64,000 nucleotides of DNA from Mycobacterium kyogaense (GTDB taxonomy: Bacteria > Actinomycetota > Actinomycetes > Mycobacteriales > Mycobacteriaceae): assembly GCF_003254575.1 (NCBI RefSeq), contig NZ_QJUA01000006.1:124001-188000 (forward strand), read 5' to 3'. The notes below the pieces were generated by a model, which saw only the letters and a list, made by a program, of their open reading frames with translations, made no database searches and was not told the origin of the DNA. Positions 51,735 to 60,524 of the stretch are shown piece after piece. The stretch's first letter is position 1; each line of letters starts with the position of its first letter. The translations under genes and the position numbers were made by a program.

Positions 51735-53129
51735 TCACGGTGAGGGAAAGTCTTGCCCCGTCTGTTCGTTCTCCGGGATACCGCGCTCAGCGGCAATAGC
51801 TGCGCGGCTTGGCAATTCGAGGTCCTGGACCAACAGGTAGGTCTCCGTGTACCGGGCGGCGATCCGCGTCCCCGCGAAATCCGAGGGAATGACGTCGCCG
51901 ACGCTCTCGCGCCAGTCGTTGAGCAGAAGCGCCAGATCGCTGCCGATGGTCTCGGCTTCCTCTGTCGGCTGCGCGGTGAGCAGATTGTGCGATTCGGTGG
52001 GATCTGCAGCGAGGTCGTAGAGTTCCCGCTCCGGGCGCGGCGAAGTGACCAACGGTTCGACCGCCCGCCCGGGCGCACTGTCGGCGATGTCCCACGGCAG
52101 GTCCAAAAGCGGCCTAGGCGCGTAATTTTCGATGTAGCTGTAGCGCTTGGTCCGGACCGCGCGGATCGGATCGAACGAGTCGTGATAGGTCTTGGTGGTG
52201 TAGACGGCGGTCCGCACTGGATCGGCATGCCGTCTCTCGGTGATCAGATGCGTTGCATGCGAATGCCCTTCGACCTCGGCAGGGACGTCGACGCCCAAGA
52301 GTTCCAGCACGGTGGGTAGCAGGTCGACGCCGCTGAACAACTCGTCGTAGGTCCGGGCAGGCACCTGGGCATCGCGGGGCGGCCTCATGATCAGCGCGAT
52401 GCCGGTCCCAGCGCCGTACAGGGTGGACTTCGCGCGGGGCAGCGCCGGACCGTGATCGGTGACGAACACCACCCACGTGGTGCGGTCGAGGCCGGTTGCC
52501 TCGAGGGCCTCCAAGAGTCGGCCGACGGCGGCGTCGGCGACCGCGATGGAACCGTAGAAATCGGCCAGATCCTGACGCACCGGCGCGGTGTCCGGCAGGT
52601 ACCCCGGCACCGTCACCGCATCCGGGTCCGCGGGATCGTAGCGATCGTGTGGGTAGGGCCGGTGGGTCTCGAAGAACCCGGCCGTGAGCAGGAACGGTGC
52701 GTCCGGAGGATCGGAGAGCCACGCCACCGCCTGTTCGACGACGTACTCGCAGTACGAGTTCGACACATCGAACTCGTCGAAACCCAGCCGTGAGGGAAAC
52801 GACGTCTCGTGCTGCATTCCGAAAAGCGTTGTGTGGTAACCGCTCTCGGAGAGAATGTGGGGGAGGGTGCGCACGCCCGGCCGGTACTCCCAGCCGTGGT
52901 GAGCCAACCCGATCAACCCGTTGCTCTGCGGATACCTCCCGGTGAACAGGGAGCCGCGCGACGGCGAGCACAGGGGGGCGGTGGCGTAAGCGTCGGTGAA
53001 CAGGATGCCGTCACGGGCCAGCTCGTCCAGGTGTGGACTGGACACGTCCGGGTGTCCGTACACGCCGAGGTAGCGACCCAGGTCATGCCAGTGCACGAGC
53101 AGAACATTGTCCCGCCGGCCTTCACTCAC
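51735..53129 (-). CDS. Type I (formylglycine) sulfatase
   Basis: A 464-residue sulfatase matching the size of M. tuberculosis Rv0296c. The signature ATAPLCSPSRGSLFTGRYPQ contains C54-x-P-S-R, where C54 is converted to formylglycine by a separate enzyme. NVLLVHWHDLGRYLGVYG provides the first metal ligands and TTWVVFVTDHGPALPRAKST the later ones. No signal peptide is seen. The substrate is probably a sulfated sugar, lipid or ester. GTG 53129 is chosen as start; upstream residues are low quality. It leads a transcript toward stf0, cysD and cysNC. Confidence 0.93.
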   Translation of the reverse strand: MSEGRRDNVLLVHWHDLGRYLGVYGHPDVSSPHLDELARDGILFTDAYATAPLCSPSRGSLFTGRYPQSNGLIGLAHHGWEYRPGVRTLPHILSESGYHTTLFGMQHETSFPSRLGFDEFDVSNSYCEYVVEQAVAWLSDPPDAPFLLTAGFFETHRPYPHDRYDPADPDAVTVPGYLPDTAPVRQDLADFYGSIAVADAAVGRLLEALEATGLDRTTWVVFVTDHGPALPRAKSTLYGAGTGIALIMRPPRDAQVPARTYDELFSGVDLLPTVLELLGVDVPAEVEGHSHATHLITERRHADPVRTAVYTTKTYHDSFDPIRAVRTKRYSYIENYAPRPLLDLPWDIADSAPGRAVEPLVTSPRPERELYDLAADPTESHNLLTAQPTEEAETIGSDLALLLNDWRESVGDVIPSDFAGTRIAARYTETYLLVQDLELPSRAAIAAERGIPENEQTGQDFPSP

Positions 53130-53247
53130 AACTGCATCCTCTCGAGATCCGCTCCCACGCGTCGTCGGGGCCCACGGTAACGACAAAAGCGCCGAGAGGG
53201 AGACGGCCACGCGGTAGCGTCGGTGGGGCCGGTGAGGGGAGACGACC

Positions 53248-53547
53248 GTGAAGTCGACGATCAGTGCGGTGACGGCAGGTCTGTTGACCGCTGCCTTGGC
53301 GGGCATGGGCGTGGTGACCTCCGCGCCGGCCAGCGCGGGGTGCGTCTACGGCGGCGGATACATCAGCAAGTGCGACGACCCGGTTCAGCCGGACGGTAGC
53401 TGGCAGCGTTGCGTCGGGATTGCCTCGGTGGTGCCCAGCGGCTTCGGAACGCACCTGATCCCGGTACGGCAGTGTGCGGTCATGGGTCCGGGCCGTCCCG
53501 GAGGTGACCCGGCGTTCAACGACCCGCCGGTGCACATCGAGGGCTGA
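53248..53547 (+). CDS. Small secreted CDGP-type protein
   Basis: A 99-residue exported protein. MKSTISAVTAGLLTAALAGM and VVTSAPASAGC form a signal peptide. The mature part YISKCDDPVQPDGSWQRCVG resembles the mycobacterial CDGP motif (here CDDP), with four Cys available for disulfides. The function of the family is unknown. The start is a GTG at 53248 behind a GAGGGGAGACG ribosome site. It is convergent with the next gene. Confidence 0.82.
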   Translation: MKSTISAVTAGLLTAALAGMGVVTSAPASAGCVYGGGYISKCDDPVQPDGSWQRCVGIASVVPSGFGTHLIPVRQCAVMGPGRPGGDPAFNDPPVHIEG

Positions 53548-53550
53548 GCG

Positions 53551-54033
53551 CTACGGGTGATACGGCACGCCGACCGCGCGGAACACGAACTCCGGCGGCA
53601 CGTCGTAGGCCAGTGAGCGCCGAGGCAGCCGTGCCAGCACGTCGGCGGGCAGATCTTCTTTGTAGTGCAGCGACAGCTCGCCCGAGCAGCGCGGATCGAC
53701 CGCGGCCACGTCGACGTCGAGAGTCAGCCCGGATTCGTCGAGTGTCGCGGTGACCGCGCCGGACTGCGGCGCATCCCACCGCAGATCCATCGTGCGCCCG
53801 GCGAGCTTGGGCACCGACGACAGCGTGGCCAGCACCCGCTGCTCGGTCAGCACCAGCGACCCGACGTAACTGGCGATGCTGCCCGCGGAACGAAGGCCAG
53901 GCACGGCACCCCGGAACCGCCGCGTGACGGCCACGTATTCGGCGATGAACACGATCCCCTCGGCCTCGACCTCGGTGCGGAGTTCCCGCGGAAGCTTCCC
54001 GATGCGCAGCAACTTGCGCAGGAATACGGCCAT
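53551..54033 (-). CDS. Conserved hypothetical, soluble
   Basis: A 160-residue protein with no membrane segment beyond a basic N-terminus (MAVFLRKLLRIGKLPRELRT). Blocks TEVEAEGIVFIAEYVAVTRR, GSIASYVGSLVLTEQRVLAT and LSLHYKEDLPADVLARLPRR suggest a beta-rich PH-like or lipid-interacting fold, but I recognise no family with confidence. The ATG at 54033 is used. It stands 64 bases from the divergent PAP2 gene start and 3 bases from the convergent CDGP gene stop. Confidence 0.65.
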   Translation of the reverse strand: MAVFLRKLLRIGKLPRELRTEVEAEGIVFIAEYVAVTRRFRGAVPGLRSAGSIASYVGSLVLTEQRVLATLSSVPKLAGRTMDLRWDAPQSGAVTATLDESGLTLDVDVAAVDPRCSGELSLHYKEDLPADVLARLPRRSLAYDVPPEFVFRAVGVPYHP

Positions 54034-54097
54034 GCAGGCACGGTAGCTCAGTAGGTCGGTTGGGCTTTCCACGATGTCGGGTGGTACACACGGTCGG

Positions 54098-54769
54098 ATG
54101 AACGCGCGTAGAGGGTTGCTGGCCGGATCGGCCGTGGTCGCGCTCGGCGTGTTCGTCGCGATGCTCCTCGCGTACCGCTTCGGCTGGACGCCGCTCTCGC
54201 GCGTCGACGATGCCGCGTTGGACGCGACCCTGCGGGTCGGTGAACGCCATCGCGGGTGGGTCACGTTCTGGGACGTCTACTGCACCGTGCTCGGCCCGAC
54301 CGTCTTCCGGCTGGTGACGGTCGTCGTGATCGTGGTCGCCTTCGTACGCCGCCACGTGAGCGTCGCCGTGTTCCTGATCGTCAGCGTGGAGCTGTCCGGA
54401 CTCGTCACCGAGATCGCGAAGAGGCTGGTCGACCGGCCGAGACCGGCGACCGCGCTGGTGCACGCCGCATCGTCGTCCTTCCCGTCCGGGCATGCGGTCG
54501 GGGTCATGGTCGCGGTCATCGCGCTGGTGACGGTGTCGCTGCCGCTGGTGCCCGCCGCCCGACGCGCATGGCTGATCGCGGCGGGGGTCGCCGTGATCGT
54601 CACGATCGGGGCCGGCCGCGTCATCCTCAACGTGCACCACCCGTCCGACGTGATCGCCGGGTGGGCGCTGGGGTATGCCTACGTCGTCGCCTGCCTGCTC
54701 GTGGTGCGTCCGGGGCGGCCGGTCACACAGCCGGACGAAATACCGGAAGCGACCGGTACCGCACGCTGA
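54098..54769 (+). CDS. PAP2 family phosphatase, membrane
   Basis: A 223-residue integral membrane phosphatase with about six helices. The PAP2 triad motifs are KRLVDRPRP (K-x6-RP), SSSFPSGHAVGVM (PSGH) and RVILNVHHPSDVIAG (R-x5-H-x3-D). Such enzymes dephosphorylate lipid phosphates such as phosphatidic acid or polyprenyl pyrophosphate at the outer side of the membrane. The ATG at 54098 is used. Its last 47 bases overlap the end of the convergent PAP2/DAGK gene. Confidence 0.9.
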   Translation: MNARRGLLAGSAVVALGVFVAMLLAYRFGWTPLSRVDDAALDATLRVGERHRGWVTFWDVYCTVLGPTVFRLVTVVVIVVAFVRRHVSVAVFLIVSVELSGLVTEIAKRLVDRPRPATALVHAASSSFPSGHAVGVMVAVIALVTVSLPLVPAARRAWLIAAGVAVIVTIGAGRVILNVHHPSDVIAGWALGYAYVVACLLVVRPGRPVTQPDEIPEATGTAR

Positions 54770-56225
54770 AACTCGCCTTGGTCAGCTCGGTGCCGACCTC
54801 CCCGTCGAGCGCCAGCACGGTCGGACCGTCGACGCATTCGAACGTGAACTCGGGCACCCGAAGCTCCCGGTAGAGCGGGCTGCGCGTCAAGCGTCCGAAC
54901 ATCAACGCGATGAGGATGCGCCACTTCGCCAGTGGCCGGCCGGTCTCCAGGATGCGGATGTCGATGAGGCCGTCGTCCATCCTCGTCCGCCGCGAGGGCG
55001 CGAAGCCCGACGGCAGATAGATCGAATTGCCGAGGAAGAACAGCGATGTCTGCAACGTCTGGTTGTCGTATTTGATGCGCACCGGCTGGTCGCGACGCAG
55101 GGTGTGGAACATGGCGTAGATGCCTGCCAGCGGCTTGCCGATCCTGTGCTCCAGCTTCTCGCGCGTCTGTACGAACTGCGGGTAGGCGCCGATGCTGGCG
55201 GTGTTCACCACCATCTGCTTCTCGTTGAGGCACACGATGTCGACGCAGGAGACGGTCCCGCTCTGGATGGCAGCGACGGTTTTGGCCGTGCTCTCGCAGC
55301 CGATGTCCTTGGCGAAGTGATTGAACGTGCCCGCCGGTAAGACCGCCAGCGGCACGCCCTCCTCCAGCGCGATGCTCGCCGCAACGGCGACCGTGCCGTC
55401 GCCGCCGCCGACCGCGAGGACATCGGCACGTTGCGCCGCCGACCGGAACACCGCGGGCACGTCGTCGTCTTCACGGAGCTCGACGATCTCGGCCTCGGGA
55501 AGCGCGTCGCGGACCTCGTCGAGCACCCGGGCCCCGGTGCCACTGCCAGAAGCCGGGTTCACCACCACCGTCACCCCGGCGCCACGCGGCCGGCCGGGTG
55601 TCTCGACCGTCAGCGGCGCCGCCCCGGGCAGCCGCTCCTCGACGATCGGCGGCACGATCCGGCCGCCCAACACGGCGATACCCGCCCCCAGGCCCAGCCC
55701 CGCCAGCACGTCACCGGGGTAGTGCGCACCGACCGCGACGCGGGACATGCCGACCAGCCCGGCCAGCAGAGCCAGGCCCAGGCCCACCGGCGCATTCTCC
55801 AGACCGACTCCCACCGCGAACGCCGCAGCGCTCGCCGAGTGCCCCGACGGAAGCGAATTCGACGTGGGCGCCCGCCGCGTCTGTCGTGCCAGCGGCACCA
55901 GCAGCCGGCTCGGGCGGTCCCGGCGCCATACCCGTTTGGCGCCCTGATTGGTCACCAAGCTCGTCACACCGAGGGTCAACACACCGCGCATCGCCCCGCG
56001 TTTGACCGAGGGATTGCCGAACGCGGCCAACCCGGCGGCGATCGCAAACCACAGTTTGGAATGGTCGGCTGCCCTGGTCAGCCGGGGCATGACCGTGTCG
56101 ATCAGGGGGCTCGGAGACTCCGCGATGGCCTCGAAGACCTCGCGATCCAGAGTGCCCAGCCCCCGGCCGATCTGAGTGATTCCACGGTGTCGCGGTCGCC
56201 GCAGACGCTCAGGCAGTAGGTCCAT
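54723..56225 (-). CDS. Bifunctional PAP2 phosphatase/diacylglycerol kinase-like protein
   Basis: A 500-residue fusion. The N-terminal PAP2 part has RVWRRDRPSR, SNSLPSGHSASAAAFAVG and RVAVGAHYPGDVLAGLGLG; the C-terminal part begins near residue 214 with GAGVTVVVNPASGSGTGARV, the lipid kinase nucleotide loop, then VLAVGGGDGTVAVAASIALE (GGGDGT) and VLPAGTFNHFAKDIG. Both a kinase and a phosphatase for lipids are in one chain. It starts at ATG 56225. Length agrees with other actinobacterial bifunctional proteins. The C-terminal 47 bases overlap the other PAP2 gene tail-to-tail. Confidence 0.92.
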   Translation of the reverse strand: MDLLPERLRRPRHRGITQIGRGLGTLDREVFEAIAESPSPLIDTVMPRLTRAADHSKLWFAIAAGLAAFGNPSVKRGAMRGVLTLGVTSLVTNQGAKRVWRRDRPSRLLVPLARQTRRAPTSNSLPSGHSASAAAFAVGVGLENAPVGLGLALLAGLVGMSRVAVGAHYPGDVLAGLGLGAGIAVLGGRIVPPIVEERLPGAAPLTVETPGRPRGAGVTVVVNPASGSGTGARVLDEVRDALPEAEIVELREDDDVPAVFRSAAQRADVLAVGGGDGTVAVAASIALEEGVPLAVLPAGTFNHFAKDIGCESTAKTVAAIQSGTVSCVDIVCLNEKQMVVNTASIGAYPQFVQTREKLEHRIGKPLAGIYAMFHTLRRDQPVRIKYDNQTLQTSLFFLGNSIYLPSGFAPSRRTRMDDGLIDIRILETGRPLAKWRILIALMFGRLTRSPLYRELRVPEFTFECVDGPTVLALDGEVGTELTKASFSVRYRSLPVFRPAV

Positions 56226-56333
56226 CACGCCAACGTAGCCGAGAGGGTCCGACGGCAAACCTCGCGCACTGCGACCCGATCGTGTCCGGATCTTTACCGC
56301 GAATGCAGCGTCGGACGGCCACGATCGAAGCCC

Positions 56334-57002
56334 ATGCGCCGACTGCTGACCGTGCTGTGCGTGGCGATCCTGCTCGCCGGCGTACCACCCGCGGTCGCGC
56401 AGGCCGCGCTCAAACCCTGGTTCTCCGCCTCGGTCGGGCGGGCCACCCAGGTGCTCGCCGTGACCGGCACCGGCGGCTCCGATGCCACTCTCGACGTCTG
56501 GCAGCGCACCGAGGGTGGCTGGCAACCCGTCAGCGGGGGAGTGGGCATTCCCGCCAAAATCGGTGCGAAAGGCATGTCGCCCAACCACTTCGACGGATCG
56601 ATGATGACGCCGCAGGGGATCTACACCCTCGACTTCTCCTTCGGCACCCAACCCGATCCCGGCGGCGGGCTGCGCTACATCAGAGTGGGGCCCAACCACT
56701 GGTGGGACGGGGACATGAAGAGCCCCACCTACAACACGATGCAGGTGTGCGACAAACAGAACTGCCGCTTCGACACCGCGCCGAGCTCGGGTACCGAGAA
56801 CCTCGACATACCGCAGTACGCCCACGCGGTGGTGATGGGCGTCAACAAGGAGCGCATCCCGGGCAAGGGCGGCGCGTTCTTCGTGCACAGCACCGACGGC
56901 GGGGCGACAGCCGGTTGTGTGGCGATCGACGACGCGACGCTGGTGAAGATCATGCGGTGGCTGCGGCCCGGCGCGATGATCGCCGTCACCTCCACTGGCT
57001 GA
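56334..57002 (+). CDS. L,D-transpeptidase-like secreted protein (YkuD fold)
   Basis: A 222-residue exported protein. RRLLTVLCVAILLAGVPPAV and AQAALKP form a signal peptide. The catalytic-type motif FFVHSTDGGATAGCVAID has His185 and Cys195, matching the HGT...S.GC pattern of YkuD L,D-transpeptidases, and TPQGIYTLDFSFGTQ is the preceding block. It may make 3-3 cross-links or be a related hydrolase. Mycobacterial cell walls use 3-3 cross-links. The ATG at 56334 is used. It is convergent with an NTF2-fold gene, 18 bases apart. Confidence 0.82.
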   Translation: MRRLLTVLCVAILLAGVPPAVAQAALKPWFSASVGRATQVLAVTGTGGSDATLDVWQRTEGGWQPVSGGVGIPAKIGAKGMSPNHFDGSMMTPQGIYTLDFSFGTQPDPGGGLRYIRVGPNHWWDGDMKSPTYNTMQVCDKQNCRFDTAPSSGTENLDIPQYAHAVVMGVNKERIPGKGGAFFVHSTDGGATAGCVAIDDATLVKIMRWLRPGAMIAVTSTG

Positions 57003-57020
57003 CCGCGCGAGGGATAGCCC

Positions 57021-57479
57021 CTACTGTTTGACCGCCCGGCCGGCCTTGACCTTGAAGTCCAGCGCCGCCACCGACATCGAGGCGTCGTAGGTGCGGTCGT
57101 ACCCGGTCTCGCTGATCTTCCAGCCGGCGTCGGTGCGGCGGTAGCGATCGTGGTAGAAACCCGCGCCGATCAGCATGAAGTCGAAGGCGGGCGCGATGAC
57201 CCGATCCTGCAGATACCAGGTGGCCGTCGCCTCGTCACCGTCGATGGCGATCTCGGGATGGGTGACACGGTGCTCGGTGATGATCTCCGGACCCAGGGAA
57301 CTGCGCATGAACTCGACCAGCTCATCGCGGTTGCTGAAGTGGTGTTCCTCGCCCACGGATTCGCCGTAGTGGCCGATCACGTCCTCGGTGAGGGTGTCGG
57401 CGAACTCGTCCCAGTGCTTGGTGTCGAGTGTGCGGAGGTACCGGTATTTGACCGTCTTGATGTCGTCGATGTCACCCAT
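57021..57479 (-). CDS. NTF2/SnoaL-like family protein
   Basis: A 152-residue small alpha+beta barrel: DDIKTVKYRYLRTLDTKHWD, FADTLTEDVIGHYGESVGEE, EHRVTHPEIAIDGDEATATW and YRRTDAGWKISETGYDRTY match SnoaL_4-type proteins. They include isomerases, dehydratases and steroid-handling enzymes, but active-site assignment is not possible. ATG at 57479; divergent from the Hsp70-like gene across 80 bases. Confidence 0.85.
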   Translation of the reverse strand: MGDIDDIKTVKYRYLRTLDTKHWDEFADTLTEDVIGHYGESVGEEHHFSNRDELVEFMRSSLGPEIITEHRVTHPEIAIDGDEATATWYLQDRVIAPAFDFMLIGAGFYHDRYRRTDAGWKISETGYDRTYDASMSVAALDFKVKAGRAVKQ

Positions 57480-57559
57480 GGCGTCATTGCAGCACAGTTC
57501 GGACCGGCAGAGTGTCTGATGGGCTGCAGCGGGCGCCGGCGATTAAGGTGTGCCCCGTC

Positions 57560-59395
57560 ATGAGCGATGCACTGGGGTTGTCCGTGGGCGCCACCAATCT
57601 GGTGGCGGCCGGGGTGGGGCGGCCTCCGGTGCTGCGCCGTTCGGTGCTCACCGTCTACGGCCACACCGCTCCCGAAGTGGGTCTGCCCGCGGGCCGCGGC
57701 GACGGAGTGACGCTGGGCGGCTTCGTCGAGCGCGTCGGAGATCCTGTTCCCCTCGTCGGCGAGGATGGGTCGCGGTATCCGGCCGACCAACTCGTCGTCG
57801 AGGCGCTGGAAGCGATGGCGGCGCTGGCCGGCTCCGCCTCGCCGGCCGATGTGGTGATCGCCGTGCCCTCGTACTGGGGACCGGGGCAGGTCGACGCATT
57901 GCGTGAGGCGCTGACCGCCAGCGGGCCGCTGGCGCCGGGGGGTCCGCCGCCTCGGCTCATCCCGGACGCGGTGGCAGCGTTGACGGCGATGGTGGCCGAC
58001 CCCGGCCTGGAGCGTCGCGGCGTACTGGCCGTCCTCGACATCGGCGGCAGCGGAACGAGCATCAGCTTGGCCGAGGCCGGATCGCTGGAGTTGATCGGTC
58101 GCACGGAGCGGTTCGCCGAGTTCGCCGGTGACCAGATCGACCAGGCTCTGCTCACCCACGTTCTCGAGCGGGTGCCCCACAGCGGTGAGGACACCGGTGC
58201 GACCGCCGCGGTCGGCTCGCTGGCCCGGCTGCGGGAGCAGTGTCGCAGCGCCAAGGAGCGGCTCTCGACGGAGGCCGAGGCGAGCATCGACGTCGATGTG
58301 CCGGGATTCCGCGGCGACATCGTCGTCACCCGAGCTGATCTCGAGTCACTGCTGGCCCGTCCGCTCGACGACGTGATCGAGGCGTTGCGAGACACGCTGC
58401 AGCGCAACAACACTGGTTCTGCCGCATTGTCGGCCGTGGTCCTGGTCGGTGGCGGATCGGCGATTCCTGCCGTCCGGCAGCGGTTTTCGTCCTATCCGGG
58501 TCGAGTGCTGTGGTCGCCCCGACCTGCGCTGGATGCCGCCGTCGGCGCTGCTCTGTTCGCCGCCTTCGGCGGTGCCGCCGAGACCGCGACGCGCGCCGCA
58601 CCGGCTGTCGCCCCCGCCGGAGCCGACGCGGACGCGACATATGCGCTGGCATGGTCCCAGGACGATCCGTCCACCGAAGACGTCGTGCCCTATGCCGGCG
58701 AAGACACCTACGTCATCGACGACTACGCCGACGATGCCACCGGCAGAGCCGAGCGGCCGAACCCGTACCGCCTCAGCGACCCGCAGGAATCGCCCGCCGA
58801 GGACGAGCCGGTGGGGTGGCGGCGGCTGCCGCTGTCACTGCTCGGCGTGGTGGCCGCGATCGCGCTGGTCGCGGTCGGAGGTGTGGCGATCGCGCTGACC
58901 AGCGTCGACGGCTCCGATTCCGACCGGCCGACGCCGGGGAACTCGCCGGTGAGCCGGGAGCTCACCCCGACCAGCGCTGCCGGGGAGACAGTCACCGTGC
59001 CGGGGCAGCCGGCCGCACCGCCGAGCAGCGCGGCACCGCCGGCCCCCGTCATCACCAGCAGTGCAGCCCCCGCGCCGACCACCACGGTGCCCACGACGAC
59101 GACGACCACCACCACGACGACCACCACCACGACGACCACAACGACGACGACGACCACGACGACACCGTCGACGACGACCACCACCACGACCACACCGTCG
59201 ACGACGACCACCACCACGACGGTGCCCACCACGACCGTCCCCACCACGACGGTGCCCACCACGACCGTCCCCACCACGACCGTCCCGACGACGACCCAGG
59301 CGCCCACGACCACGCAGCAGGTCACCACCACCAGCTACCTGACGGTGCCCTTCGTTCCGGTGCCCATCCCGATTCCGGTTCCCGCGGCCCCCTGA
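57560..59395 (+). CDS. Hsp70-like ATPase with membrane anchor and Thr-rich tail
   Basis: A 611-residue protein. Residues 1-340 are an actin-like Hsp70-type ATPase: ALGLSVGATNLVAAGVGRPP at the phosphate 1 position, VVIAVPSYWGPGQVDALREA, LAVLDIGGSGTSISLAEAGS as phosphate 2 loop, and SAVVLVGGGSAIPAVRQRFS as the adenosine motif. There is no peptide-binding domain. Residues 424-447 form one transmembrane helix (LLGVVAAIALVAVGGVAIAL), and 507-590 are runs of Thr with Pro/Val, followed by VTTTSYLTVPFVPVPIPIPV. Thus the ATPase is cytosolic and the tail outside. A cell-envelope sensing role is possible. The ATG at 57560 and downstream terminator support it as one gene. Confidence 0.88.
   Translation: MSDALGLSVGATNLVAAGVGRPPVLRRSVLTVYGHTAPEVGLPAGRGDGVTLGGFVERVGDPVPLVGEDGSRYPADQLVVEALEAMAALAGSASPADVVIAVPSYWGPGQVDALREALTASGPLAPGGPPPRLIPDAVAALTAMVADPGLERRGVLAVLDIGGSGTSISLAEAGSLELIGRTERFAEFAGDQIDQALLTHVLERVPHSGEDTGATAAVGSLARLREQCRSAKERLSTEAEASIDVDVPGFRGDIVVTRADLESLLARPLDDVIEALRDTLQRNNTGSAALSAVVLVGGGSAIPAVRQRFSSYPGRVLWSPRPALDAAVGAALFAAFGGAAETATRAAPAVAPAGADADATYALAWSQDDPSTEDVVPYAGEDTYVIDDYADDATGRAERPNPYRLSDPQESPAEDEPVGWRRLPLSLLGVVAAIALVAVGGVAIALTSVDGSDSDRPTPGNSPVSRELTPTSAAGETVTVPGQPAAPPSSAAPPAPVITSSAAPAPTTTVPTTTTTTTTTTTTTTTTTTTTTTTTPSTTTTTTTTPSTTTTTTTVPTTTVPTTTVPTTTVPTTTVPTTTQAPTTTQQVTTTSYLTVPFVPVPIPIPVPAAP
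59078..59333 (+). repeat. ACC/ACG threonine codon low-complexity tract
   Basis: A stretch of alternating ACC and ACG codons with PST and VPT insertions codes for more than 50 Thr in the tail of the Hsp70-like protein. The PTTTV unit repeats five times near the end. Such tracts vary in length between strains. The opposite strand is an open frame of Val, a shadow. Confidence 0.95.
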
Positions 59396-59459
59396 GCGCG
59401 CAGATATAGGGGTTTCCCCGATTGCTCCGACCGTCGGGTCGGCTTAGCTTTGGCAGCAT

Positions 59460-59503
59460 CGACTCGATCGGCTGCGGAGGGGACAGCCGATCGGGTCGTT
59501 CTT
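59460..59503 (+). terminator. Intrinsic terminator after the Hsp70-like gene
   Basis: CGAC-T-CGATCGGCTG and CAGCCGATCG-G-GTCG pair into a 14-bp stem with one internal mismatch and a 9-base loop, followed by TTCTT on the plus strand. It lies 64 bases after the stop and before the convergent ABC-transporter gene. Confidence 0.8.
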
Positions 59504-59525
59504 CACTTCGGTGCTCGTGCCCGCG

Positions 59526-60524
59526 TCACGCGGGGAGGGACTCCACATTGCGCGGATGGTGACAGGCGGCGGTGTGACCGTCCTCGTAGGACACCAGCGC
59601 CGGCTCCTCGGTGGAACAGATCTCGGTCGCCCACGGGCAGCGGGTGTGGAACCGGCACCCCGACGGCGGATCACTCGGACTCGGCACGTCACCTTCGAGC
59701 ACCACGCGCTCGCGTGCCTCGTTGAGTCGCGGATCGGGGATCGGAACGGCCGACAGCAACGCATTGGAGTACGGGTGCACCGGCCGGTCATAGAGGCTGT
59801 CGGTCCCGGAATTCTCCATCACCTTGCCCAGGTACATCACCGCGACGCGGTCGGACACGTGCCGCACCACACCCAGATCGTGGGCCACGAACAGATACGA
59901 CAACCCGAACTCGGCCTGTAAGTCCTTGAGCAGGTTGACGATCTGCGCCTGCACCGAGACGTCGAGCGCAGACACCGGCTCGTCGGCGACGATCAGCTTC
60001 GGTTGCAGTGCCAGCGCCCGGGCGATGCCGATGCGCTGACGCTGCCCCCCGGAGAACTCGTGCGGAAACCGGTTGTAGTGCTCGGGTCGCAGACCGACAC
60101 GATCGAGAAGATCCTGCACCCGCCGTTTCAGCTCGGCGCCGCTGGCCAGACCGTGCAGATCCATCGGATCGCCGACGATCTGCCCGACCCGCTTGCGGGG
60201 ATTCAGCGAGGCATACGGATCCTGGAAGATCATCTGCATCTGCCGGCGAAGCGGCCTCAGCTCGCGCCGCGACAACCCGACGAGTTCCTGGCCGAGGAAC
60301 TTGACCGACCCCGAGGTCGGCGGGATCAGCTGCAGGATTGCCCGGCACAGCGTGGACTTGCCGCAGCCCGATTCGCCGACCAGACCCAATGTCTCGCCCT
60401 CGTTCAGCGTCAGGCTCACCCCGTCGACAGCACGCACCGTGCCGACATCACGCTCGATCACGATGCCCGAGCGGATCGGGTAGTGCTTGACCACATCGGT
60501 CACCTCGAGCAGCGGTTCGGTCAT
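59526..60524 (-). CDS. Oligopeptide/dipeptide ABC transporter ATP-binding protein (DppF-type)
   Basis: A 332-residue ATPase. Walker A is [18 protein letters not shown] (residues 48-65), the signature is [20 protein letters not shown] and Walker [21 protein letters not shown]. The C-terminal oligo_HPY zinc or iron-sulfur-like region has [15 protein letters not shown] and AACHHPR. With the upstream ATPase it powers the importer. The ATG at 60524 overlaps the DppD-type gene stop by 4 bases. Last gene of the operon. Confidence 0.94.
   Translation of the reverse strand: MTEPLLEVTDVVKHYPIRSGIVIERDVGTVRAVDGVSLTLNEGETLGLVGESGCGKSTLCRAILQLIPPTSGSVKFLGQELVGLSRRELRPLRRQMQMIFQDPYASLNPRKRVGQIVGDPMDLHGLASGAELKRRVQDLLDRVGLRPEHYNRFPHEFSGGQRQRIGIARALALQPKLIVADEPVSALDVSVQAQIVNLLKDLQAEFGLSYLFVAHDLGVVRHVSDRVAVMYLGKVMENSGTDSLYDRPVHPYSNALLSAVPIPDPRLNEARERVVLEGDVPSPSDPPSGCRFHTRCPWATEICSTEEPALVSYEDGHTAACHHPRNVESLPA

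Noticed and set aside
53130..53306. 59-residue N-terminal extension of the sulfatase
   Set aside because: Arg/Ser-rich with no signal peptide and would overlap the divergent CDGP gene; GTG 53129 gives the family length.
58723..59331. 202-residue minus-strand Val-rich open frame
   Set aside because: Direct antisense of the ACC/ACG threonine tract; poly-Val is an artefact.
59078..59333. CRISPR or minisatellite interpretation of the repeat tract
   Set aside because: The repeats are codon runs within a continuous coding frame and have no spacers.
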